Assembly: GCA_905236255.1 (NCBI GenBank)
Contig: CAJOPK010000160.1
Span: 1 to 8,434, forward strand
Direction: 5' to 3'
DNA from: an uncultured Selenomonadaceae bacterium
GTDB lineage: Bacteria; Bacillota; Negativicutes; Selenomonadales; Selenomonadaceae
DNA length: 8,434 bases
Notes under the pieces: generated by a model
What the model saw: only the letters and a program-made list of their open reading frames with translations
What the model was told of the DNA's origin: nothing
Database searches by the model: none
Shown: one piece after another, positions 1-5,635 of the stretch
How positions within the stretch are numbered: the first letter of the stretch is position 1
How the letters are laid out: the number at the start of each line of letters is the position of its first letter
Program-made: the position numbers and the translations under genes

Positions 1-2
1 CA

Positions 3-8
3 ATTATA
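3..8 (-). promoter_or_regulatory. Possible leftward extended -10 promoter element
   Basis: Read on the minus strand, positions 8 to 3 give TATAAT preceded by TGA, which is an extended -10 pattern (TGnTATAAT). No good -35 hexamer is found 16 to 18 bases upstream, so the call rests on the -10 alone. If real, a divergent gene starts just outside the left edge and shares this intergenic region with the 1405-residue gene. It may equally be chance in AT-rich DNA. Confidence 0.25.
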
Positions 9-26
9 TCACAAAAAACAATTTGT

Positions 27-56
27 TTGACGAAAAATTTTAATTTGATTCGTCAA
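27..56. repeat. 8-bp perfect inverted repeat with 14-base spacer
   Basis: TTGACGAA at 27-34 is mirrored exactly by TTCGTCAA at 49-56. The spacer is almost all A and T. There is no T-run directly after it on the + strand, so it is a poor terminator for rightward transcription. On the minus strand a T-run follows, a few bases beyond the stem. It lies about 65 bases upstream of the -35 of the first gene and could be a pair of protein-binding half-sites. The same half-site appears upstream of nifJ. Confidence 0.5.
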
Positions 57-109
57 TTTGCAAAGTTGCGACAAGGTTAAATAAATCTGAAATTTATCCG
101 GAAAAATCC

Positions 110-127
110 TTGCCGATTGATTGACAA
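110..127. promoter_or_regulatory. Imperfect palindrome overlapping the -35
   Basis: TTGCCGATTGATTGACAA is an 18-base imperfect palindrome in which six of eight positions match between the arms. Its right arm contains the TTGACA -35 hexamer. The left nine bases are the reverse complement of 5511-5519 in the nifJ upstream region. Its position would suit a repressor operator, but this is inferred from sequence alone. Confidence 0.3.
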
Positions 128-149
128 AGACGCGGGGTAAATATAAAAT
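121..149 (+). promoter_or_regulatory. Sigma-A type promoter of the dehydratase/activase operon
   Basis: A perfect -35 hexamer TTGACA (121-126) is followed after exactly 17 bases by TAAAAT (144-149), which matches the -10 consensus at five of six positions. Transcription would begin near base 156, leaving a leader of less than 20 bases that contains the ribosome site at 161-168. No other promoter of this quality is seen before the first gene. Confidence 0.7.
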
Positions 150-160
150 AATTCCCGCAC

Positions 161-168
161 GAGGTGAT
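161..168 (+). promoter_or_regulatory. Strong ribosome binding site fixing the start at 174
   Basis: GAGGTGAT is complementary over all eight bases to the 3' end of typical Firmicutes 16S rRNA. It is placed so that the GAGG core is nine bases before ATG 174. This supports that ATG over any downstream start. Confidence 0.75.
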
Positions 169-173
169 TTTGG

Positions 174-3100
174 ATGAATATCGGAATTGACATCGGATCC
201 ACGACCATCAAAACCGTTGTCATGGATTGCGATAAGCGGGTCATATTTAAGGATTATTCGCGACACTTTTCCGAAATAAGTGCCGCGCTCACAAATACGC
301 TCACAAAACTTAAAGAGATTGTCGGCGAAAAGACTTTTAAAATTGCCCTTGCCGGTTCTGCCGGAATGGGTATTGCAAAGAAAATTTCGCTGCCTTTTGT
401 TCAGGAAGTAATTGCCTGTCAAACTGCGGTCGAAGAATTTATTCCGGGAACGGATACCGTGGTCGAACTCGGCGGCGAGGACGCAAAAATCATATATTTG
501 AACGGCGCGCCGGAAGTCAGAATGAACGGAGTTTGCGCCGGCGGCACCGGTTCTTTTATTGACCACATGGCATCACTTCTTTCGACGGATGCGCCGGGAT
601 TGAATGAACTTGCCGAAAAAGGCAGGCAAATTTATACAATCGCGTCGCGGTGCGGAGTTTTTGCTAAAACCGATATTCAGGCGTTGATGAATGACGGCGT
701 AAAAAAAGCCGATATTGCGCTGTCGATTTTTCAAGCCGTCGTAAATCAGACGATCGGAAATTTGGCACAGGGCAGACCGATTGCCGGGAAGGTTGCATTT
801 TTGGGAGGTCCTTTGCATTTTTTGCCGGAACTCAAAAAGAGATTCGTCGAAACTTTGAAACTTTCTCCGGAAAATGTCGCCGACACAAAAGACGGAAATT
901 ATTTCGTCGCGATGGGTGCGGCAATGAGTGAAGAGGCGAAAGATTTTTCCGTCACCGCCCTTGAAGATTCGATTCAAAAAGCCGATGCCGTCGCAAAATC
1001 CGAAACCCGAAAGGCGTATTTTGTCTTGTTCAAAAATTCGGCTGATTATGAAAATTTCCGCCGCCGTCACGATTCCGCAAAAGTTAAGCGCGGGGATTTG
1101 AAAAATTATCTCGGGAAAATTTTTATCGGAATTGATGCCGGCTCTACCACCACAAAAATTTGTGTCATCGGCGAAAATAAGGAAGTCCTTTACACAAGCT
1201 ACGGATCAAATGAAGGCTCACCTTTAAAGACCGTCATAAATCAGATTCGTGAACTTTACGCCGCCTTGCCGGAAAATGTAAAAATCGGCGGAGTCTTTAC
1301 AACCGGTTACGGGGAAGCCATAGTCAAAGCCGCTCTTCATGCCGACGGTTCGGAAGTTGAGACTTTTGCACATTTGCGCGCCGCGCAGGAATTTTGCCCG
1401 GAAGTTTCTTTTGTTCTGGACATCGGCGGGCAGGATATGAAATGCTTTTTTGTCAAAGACGGAACCATCGGTAACATTACTTTGAATGAGGCTTGCTCTG
1501 CCGGTTGCGGTTCTTTTATCCAAAATTTCGCGCAGGGCTTGAATATGAACGTCGGTGATTTTGCGAAAAAGGCTTTGACTTCCGAATCTCCGGTTGACTT
1601 GGGGACGCGTTGCACGGTTTTCATGAATTCCAAAGTTAAACAGGCTCAAAAAGAAGGCGCGTCCGTCAGCGATATTTCCGCCGGAATTGCGTTGTCGGTC
1701 ATAAAGAACGCGCTGTTTAAAGTCATGCAACTGAAAAACTTTGACGAACTCGGCGAAAATATCGTCGTACAGGGCGGAACTTTTTATAACGATGCGGTTT
1801 TGCGTTCGATTGAGGAACTTTTGCATAAAAACGTAATTCGTCCGGATATTGCCGGGCTTATGGGTGCTTACGGCGCGGCAATTCTCGCATTGGAAAACGG
1901 GAATGTTGAAAGCAAATTGCTTTCCGCCGGCGAACTCGAAAATTTTGAAGTCGTTACAAAGTCTTATCGTTGCGGACGTTGCGGGAATAATTGTTTGATA
2001 ACAATGCAAAAATTTCCGGACGGCGGCAAATATTTTACCGGCAACCGTTGCGAGCGGGGAGTCGGCGGAAAATTTGAGGCGGCGGAAATTCCCAACGCCT
2101 TCGACTTCAAATACAAGCGCGTTTTCGGTTACGAATCACTTCCGAAAGAAAATGCGCCGCGCGGCGTTATCGGTATTCCCCGCACTTTGAATATTTATGA
2201 AGATTATCCTTTTTGGCATACATTTTTTACGGAATTGGGCTATCGCGTCGAATTGTCTTCCGAATCAAACGCAAAACTTTTTTATAAAGGCATGGCGACA
2301 GTTCCGAGCGACTCCCTTTGCTATCCGGCAAAATTGGCGCACGGTCACATTCAAGATTTAATCGACAGGGGGATTAAAAAAATTTTTTACCCCTGCGAAC
2401 CTTACAATTTTGATACCCGTTCGGATAATTTTTACAACTGTCCGATTGTTGCATCTTACGCCGAAAATATTCGCGGCAACATGGATATTCTGAAGGAAAA
2501 AAATATCAAGTTTATGCAACCTTTCCTTCCCGTTCACGATATGAAAAAATTGAAACGCCGGCTTTCGGAAGAGTTGATTTCGGAAGGGGTAAGTTCAAAA
2601 GAAATTTCGGAGGCTGTGGATAAAGCTGCGGCGGAACTTGAAAATTACAGACAAGATGTCCGGGATTTCGGCGATAAAGTTTTGGCAAGGATTAAGGAGA
2701 CCGGAGAAAAGGCGGTTTTGCTTGTCGGCAGACCTTATCACATTGACCCGGAAATAAATCACGGGATTGCACAGATGATTCAATCTTACAATCTGCCGAT
2801 AATTTCGGAGGACGCAATTTATCATATTCCGGTAAATTCGCCGAAAATTTCCGTCGTCAATCAATGGAGTTATCATGCCCGGCTTTATCATGCGGCACAA
2901 TTTGCGGCGGAAAATCCGAATGTAATTTTGATTCAGTTGAGTTCTTTCGGTTGCGGATTGGACGCATTGACGACCGAACAGGTCAAGGAAATTTTGGAAA
3001 GTCACGGAAGAATTTACACGATGATAAAATTGGACGAAGTTTCAAATTTGGGCGCGGCAAGAATCAGATTGCGCTCACTTCTCGCCGCTTTGAAACGCAA

Positions 3101-4391
3101 AAAACCCGTCAAATATTCTCCGGCAAAATTTGCGGATCGTCCTCACTTTACTCCGGAATGTAAACAAACTCACACAATCCTTGCCCCGCAAATGGCACCG
3201 ATTCATTTTGAATTGCTTGAAACGGTCTTGAAAAAATACGGCTACAGAATATTGATTCCGGATTTGCCGGATAAAGCCGCAATAGACTTGGGACTCCGGT
3301 ACGTCAACAATGATATGTGTTATCCGGCAATAGTTGTTATCGGTCAGCTTTTGAGTGCGCTGAAATCCGGCGAATGTGATCCGGAACATACTTCAATCGT
3401 TCTTTTCCAGACTTGCGGAGCTTGCCGGGCAACAAATTACATCAGCGTTTTGCGCCGGGCTTTAAAATTCGCCGGCTTTGAAAAAGTTCCGGTTTTCGCC
3501 TGTTACGGACTTCCTGACGAAACCGATGCTTTTGAACTCAGCCGGGATTGTTTGATTGACGCGATTAAATCTTCAATTTACGGCGATTTACTCATGAATG
3601 TTTCAAACAGAATGAGACCCTACGAAATTCGCAAGGGAGAAACCGACCGACTTTTTGAGGAATTTATGACCGTTGCAAAATCCGATCTGGTGACCGGAAA
3701 TTATTTGACTTTCCGCAAAAATATCCGGGAAATTGTCCGGCAGTTTGATTCGATTGAAATTGACGAAAATTTGAAAAAGCCGAAAGTCGGGATTGTGGGA
3801 GAAATTTTGGTGAAATATCACCCGGTCGCAAACAATCACCTTGAAAAAGTTTTGGCGGCTGAGGGTGCGGAGGTCGTCATGCCGGACTTTACGGACTTTT
3901 TCCTGTATACGGCTTATGATGCGATTGTTCAAAATAAACTTCTCGGCGGCGAATTTAAGAACAAACTTTTTGCCGAAATGTTTATTCAACTGATAGAATT
4001 TTTCCGTCGTCCGATGAAAAAGGCTTTGCAAAAATCCAAACATTTCCGCGCTCCTTATTCGATCAAAGAAACGGCACGTCTTGCCGGTCGTCATGTCAGC
4101 ACGGGAAATATGGCGGGCGAAGGCTGGTTTTTGACCGGCGAAATGGTCAAGCTGATTGAGGAAGGTATTGACAATATCGTATGCCTTCAGCCTTTCGGTT
4201 GCCTGCCCAATCACATTACCGGCAAGGGCGTTATGCACAATCTGCGCGAAAGTTACGAAAATGCAAACATTGTCGCGATTGACTGCGATGCGGGTGCTTC
4301 GGAAGTCAATCAGCTGAACAGAATAAAATTGATGCTTGCGGTTGCCAAAAAGATTTTGAGAAATTCCATGCCCGGAAACAATTCCGTTTAA
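174..4391 (+). CDS. Fused 2-hydroxyacyl-CoA dehydratase activase/dehydratase-like iron-sulfur protein
   Basis: This 1405-residue cytoplasmic protein is predicted to couple ATP hydrolysis to low-potential electron transfer, as HgdC-type activases do for 2-hydroxyacyl-CoA dehydratases. Two BadF/BadG/BcrA/BcrD ATPase domains lie in tandem, at about 3-255 and 316-580. Their phosphate loops are GIDIGSTTIK (4-13) and GIDAGSTTTK (319-328). The ELGGED (98-103) and DIGGQD (416-421) motifs follow. Each domain keeps two cysteines 39 residues apart (C121/C160 and C441/C480), the spacing of the cluster ligands in HgdC. A four-cysteine segment (C600, C603, C607, C626) leads into a DUF2229-like region from about 664. 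From about 846 to the end the chain resembles HgdA/HgdB-type dehydratase subunits (COG3580/COG3581-like), with cysteines in typical settings at 927, 1049, 1081, 1084 and 1343. No signal peptide or membrane segment is seen. It heads a probable three-gene operon. The family is clear, but the substrate is unknown. A double-cubane-cluster-type reductase is an alternative to a dehydratase. Confidence 0.9.
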   Translation: MNIGIDIGSTTIKTVVMDCDKRVIFKDYSRHFSEISAALTNTLTKLKEIVGEKTFKIALAGSAGMGIAKKISLPFVQEVIACQTAVEEFIPGTDTVVELGGEDAKIIYLNGAPEVRMNGVCAGGTGSFIDHMASLLSTDAPGLNELAEKGRQIYTIASRCGVFAKTDIQALMNDGVKKADIALSIFQAVVNQTIGNLAQGRPIAGKVAFLGGPLHFLPELKKRFVETLKLSPENVADTKDGNYFVAMGAAMSEEAKDFSVTALEDSIQKADAVAKSETRKAYFVLFKNSADYENFRRRHDSAKVKRGDLKNYLGKIFIGIDAGSTTTKICVIGENKEVLYTSYGSNEGSPLKTVINQIRELYAALPENVKIGGVFTTGYGEAIVKAALHADGSEVETFAHLRAAQEFCPEVSFVLDIGGQDMKCFFVKDGTIGNITLNEACSAGCGSFIQNFAQGLNMNVGDFAKKALTSESPVDLGTRCTVFMNSKVKQAQKEGASVSDISAGIALSVIKNALFKVMQLKNFDELGENIVVQGGTFYNDAVLRSIEELLHKNVIRPDIAGLMGAYGAAILALENGNVESKLLSAGELENFEVVTKSYRCGRCGNNCLITMQKFPDGGKYFTGNRCERGVGGKFEAAEIPNAFDFKYKRVFGYESLPKENAPRGVIGIPRTLNIYEDYPFWHTFFTELGYRVELSSESNAKLFYKGMATVPSDSLCYPAKLAHGHIQDLIDRGIKKIFYPCEPYNFDTRSDNFYNCPIVASYAENIRGNMDILKEKNIKFMQPFLPVHDMKKLKRRLSEELISEGVSSKEISEAVDKAAAELENYRQDVRDFGDKVLARIKETGEKAVLLVGRPYHIDPEINHGIAQMIQSYNLPIISEDAIYHIPVNSPKISVVNQWSYHARLYHAAQFAAENPNVILIQLSSFGCGLDALTTEQVKEILESHGRIYTMIKLDEVSNLGAARIRLRSLLAALKRKKPVKYSPAKFADRPHFTPECKQTHTILAPQMAPIHFELLETVLKKYGYRILIPDLPDKAAIDLGLRYVNNDMCYPAIVVIGQLLSALKSGECDPEHTSIVLFQTCGACRATNYISVLRRALKFAGFEKVPVFACYGLPDETDAFELSRDCLIDAIKSSIYGDLLMNVSNRMRPYEIRKGETDRLFEEFMTVAKSDLVTGNYLTFRKNIREIVRQFDSIEIDENLKKPKVGIVGEILVKYHPVANNHLEKVLAAEGAEVVMPDFTDFFLYTAYDAIVQNKLLGGEFKNKLFAEMFIQLIEFFRRPMKKALQKSKHFRAPYSIKETARLAGRHVSTGNMAGEGWFLTGEMVKLIEEGIDNIVCLQPFGCLPNHITGKGVMHNLRESYENANIVAIDCDAGASEVNQLNRIKLMLAVAKKILRNSMPGNNSV

Positions 4392-4401
4392 AAATTTTTT
4401 C

Positions 4402-4409
4402 GGAGGAGG
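4402..4409 (+). promoter_or_regulatory. Ribosome binding site supporting a TTG start at 4419
   Basis: GGAGGAGG lies nine bases before TTG 4419. The first in-frame ATG (4443) is over 30 bases away and has no site of its own. This favours the TTG start of the Uma2-family gene. Confidence 0.65.
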
Positions 4410-4418
4410 TCGAACAAA

Positions 4419-5003
4419 TTGATTAACGAACGCCTTGAATATATGCAGAACGATTACGAAATTTTGGGAGGAGTTAAAATTATGGCACCTGCGCCGAATA
4501 TCGGTCACAATGTAACTTTGGTCAGCTTGGCATCAATTATCGAATATCACATGATGAAAAATGATATTTCCGGATATGTTTGCACGGACAATATCGATGT
4601 TCATTTGCCGGACGGAAGTTTGTTTAAGCCGGATTTGTCCGTAATTCTCCCCAAAAACAAGGATATAATAAATTGGGGCGGCGCAATTCACGGAGTACCG
4701 GATATGGTTGTCGAAGTTCTTTCAAAGTCAACAAAACACCGGGACAGGACGATAAAAAAAGATACTTACGAATCAAACGGCGTAAAAGAATATTGGATTA
4801 CGGATCCTTTTATGAAGTGTGTGGAAGTTTACATTTTGACGGACGGGAAATTTGTTTTGAACGGTGAATATCAGTATTATACTCCGTATGAAGTAGAAAG
4901 ATTGACGGACGAAGAAAAGAATGATGTCAAATATGAAGTTCCGGTTTCAATACTTCCGGGATTGTCCATAGACTTGAATTATATTTTCCGGTGGGGCTTG
5001 TGA
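4419..5003 (+). CDS. Uma2-family protein (DUF820, PD-(D/E)xK nuclease fold)
   Basis: This 194-residue protein has the usual length and landmarks of the Uma2 family, whose fold is that of restriction-type PD-(D/E)xK nucleases but whose biological role is not settled. Visible marks are the N-terminal YEILGG...MAPAPNIGH block (13-30), FKPDLSVI with D72, PDMVVEVLS with D95 and E99, RD at 108-109, K114 and Y117, and GVKEYWITDP (121-130). D72, E99 and a lysine such as K114 are the likely metal-site residues, so the active site appears intact. The TTG start is chosen because of the GGAGGAGG site and because the family's N-terminal block begins before the later ATG at 4482. It starts 27 bases after the preceding gene with no terminator between, so co-transcription is likely. 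Substrate and purpose beside a metabolic iron-sulfur protein are unknown. Confidence 0.85.
   Translation: MINERLEYMQNDYEILGGVKIMAPAPNIGHNVTLVSLASIIEYHMMKNDISGYVCTDNIDVHLPDGSLFKPDLSVILPKNKDIINWGGAIHGVPDMVVEVLSKSTKHRDRTIKKDTYESNGVKEYWITDPFMKCVEVYILTDGKFVLNGEYQYYTPYEVERLTDEEKNDVKYEVPVSILPGLSIDLNYIFRWGL
4466..4484 (+). promoter_or_regulatory. Internal ribosome-site-like sequence plus ATG within the Uma2 gene
   Basis: GGGAGGAG (4466-4473) sits eight bases before the in-frame ATG 4482, ideal spacing for a second start. It falls in codons for Leu-Gly-Gly-Val, part of the conserved N-terminal block, so it may be a by-product of the protein sequence. If used, it would give a 173-residue form lacking the first 21 residues. 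Confidence 0.35.
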
Positions 5004-5032
5004 CGAAATAAACAAAAATTAAATTTTTTTGG

Positions 5033-5039
5033 AAGGTGA
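5033..5039 (+). promoter_or_regulatory. Ribosome binding site fixing the regulator start at 5047
   Basis: AAGGTGA lies seven bases before ATG 5047. An upstream in-frame TTG at 5029 almost abuts this site and has no site of its own, so the protein is taken to begin at 5047 with MAENVKP. Confidence 0.65.
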
Positions 5040-5046
5040 AATTTTA

Positions 5047-5439
5047 ATGGCCGAAAATGTAAAACCGACAATTCTCATTGTCGATGATGATGACATGATG
5101 CTGAAGATGGCTGAATTTATTTTGATGCAGGAATCGAAATTCAACATTGTAAAAGCAAATTCCGGACTGCAGTGTTTAAAGACTTTGCAATCCGGAGAAA
5201 AGATTGATTTGATCCTGCTTGACATTCAAATGCCGGGAATGGACGGAATAAAGACGATGGAGCTTATTCAAAAGCATGATTATTGGAAACTTATTCCCGT
5301 TGCATTTTTGACGGCCTCTTCGGATCGCGGTACCGTCTTAAAAGCCGGACAAATGGGCGCGGTCGGTTACATAAAAAAACCTTTTGCGCCGCCGGATTTG
5401 TTGAGCAGAGTAAAACTTATTTTGGGAATGGAAGATTGA
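5047..5439 (+). CDS. Single-domain CheY-like response regulator
   Basis: This is a 130-residue receiver domain with no output domain. It would be phosphorylated by a histidine kinase and act by protein contact rather than by binding DNA. The acidic pocket is visible at D13-D15 in ILIVDDDD, the phosphoacceptor is D59 in LLDIQMPGMDG, the switch threonine is T89 in FLTAS, an aromatic switch residue is Y108, and the conserved lysine is K111 in KKPF. All key residues are present, so it should be competent for phosphorylation. It starts 43 bases after the Uma2-family gene and ends eight bases before a strong terminator, which makes it the likely last gene of the operon. No kinase or chemotaxis gene is in the window, so its partner and output are unknown. 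Confidence 0.9.
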   Translation: MAENVKPTILIVDDDDMMLKMAEFILMQESKFNIVKANSGLQCLKTLQSGEKIDLILLDIQMPGMDGIKTMELIQKHDYWKLIPVAFLTASSDRGTVLKAGQMGAVGYIKKPFAPPDLLSRVKLILGMED

Positions 5440-5446
5440 AAAATTT

Positions 5447-5491
5447 GCCGTCCGGTTGAAATTTGTTTAACCCGGCGGCTTTTGTGTTTTT
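5447..5491 (+). terminator. Rho-independent terminator after the response regulator
   Basis: GCCGTCCGGTT (5447-5457) pairs with AACCCGGCGGC (5469-5479) across an 11-base loop. The stem has 11 positions with one G-U pair and one C-C mismatch. TTTTGTGTTTTT (5480-5491) follows directly. It closes the left operon and separates it from nifJ. Confidence 0.85.
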
Positions 5492-5504
5492 CGCACGATA
5501 AAAA

Positions 5505-5519
5505 TTGACGAATCGGCAA
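5505..5519. promoter_or_regulatory. Operator-like 15-bp near-palindrome upstream of nifJ
   Basis: TTGACGAATCGGCAA fits the symmetric pattern TTGnCGAnTCGnCAA with one mismatched position pair. It ends 11 bases before the -35 of the nifJ promoter. Bases 5502-5514 recur exactly, in inverted orientation, at 47-59 upstream of the first gene. Binding by a transcription factor is inferred, and I cannot name the regulator. Confidence 0.4.
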
Positions 5520-5530
5520 ATTCAAAAAAA

Positions 5531-5559
5531 TTTACATTTTTTTTGACGCGTGTTATAAT
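5531..5559 (+). promoter_or_regulatory. nifJ promoter with extended -10
   Basis: TTTACA (5531-5536, five of six matches to the -35 consensus) is followed after 17 bases by a perfect TATAAT (5554-5559). TG at 5551-5552 makes an extended -10. Transcription would start near 5565-5566, giving a leader of about 70 bases. The nearby TTGACG at 5543 is only five bases from the -10 and is not the -35. The strength fits a central metabolic enzyme. Confidence 0.75.
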
Positions 5560-5575
5560 TGCACAAACTTTTTCC

Positions 5576-5606
5576 GGGTATGTGAAAATCTTTACTCACG
5601 TATCCC
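5576..5606 (+). other. Hairpin in the nifJ mRNA leader
   Basis: GGGTATGTGA (5576-5585) pairs with TCACGTATCCC (5596-5606) around a 10-base loop. The stem is 10 bp with one G-U pair and one bulged U. It lies about 10 bases after the predicted transcription start and about 10 bases before the AGGAG ribosome site. No proper T-run follows, so it is not a classic terminator. It may stabilise the 5' end of the message, modulate translation, or be a protein-binding inverted repeat in DNA. Confidence 0.5.
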
Positions 5607-5616
5607 AAATTTTGAG

Positions 5617-5621
5617 AGGAG
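5617..5621 (+). promoter_or_regulatory. nifJ ribosome binding site with wide spacing
   Basis: AGGAG (inside GAGAGGAG, 5614-5621) is the best ribosome site, but it lies 14 bases before ATG 5636, longer than usual. ATG 5648 is even farther away. The start at 5636 is kept because it gives the MSKKMKTMDGN opening typical of PFOR. Confidence 0.5.
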
Positions 5622-5635
5622 AAATTCGAGAGCCT

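Noticed and set aside
27..56. Inverted repeat as a Rho-independent terminator for rightward transcription
   Set aside because: The stem is AT-rich and is followed by TTTGCAAAG rather than a T-run. It could at most act on the minus strand.
9..566. Minus-strand open frame of 185 codons at the left edge
   Set aside because: It begins inside the first gene and runs through its promoter. It is a shadow of the first activase domain.
1224..2009. Minus-strand open frame of 261 codons
   Set aside because: It is fully antisense to the second activase domain, which carries intact motifs. The product has biased, unfamiliar composition and no supporting context.
3603..4508. Minus-strand open frame of 301 codons across two + strand genes
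   Set aside because: It spans the end of the fused reductase gene, the intergenic ribosome site and the start of the Uma2 gene. No family is recognisable.
4419..5003. Uma2-family gene as evidence of a mobile element or defence island
   Set aside because: No transposase, terminal repeats, restriction partner or toxin-antitoxin gene is present. Uma2 genes are common as scattered chromosomal genes.
5029..5046. TTG 5029 as the start of the response regulator
   Set aside because: It almost abuts the AAGGTGA ribosome site that serves ATG 5047 and has no upstream site of its own.
5543..5548. TTGACG as the -35 of the nifJ promoter
   Set aside because: It is only five bases from TATAAT. TTTACA at 5531 has the correct 17-base spacing.
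5576..5606. Leader hairpin as a CRP or Rex operator
   Set aside because: The TGTGA and TCAC arms are 10 bases apart, not the six-base gap of CRP sites, and the TTGTGA...TCACAA pattern of Rex is absent.
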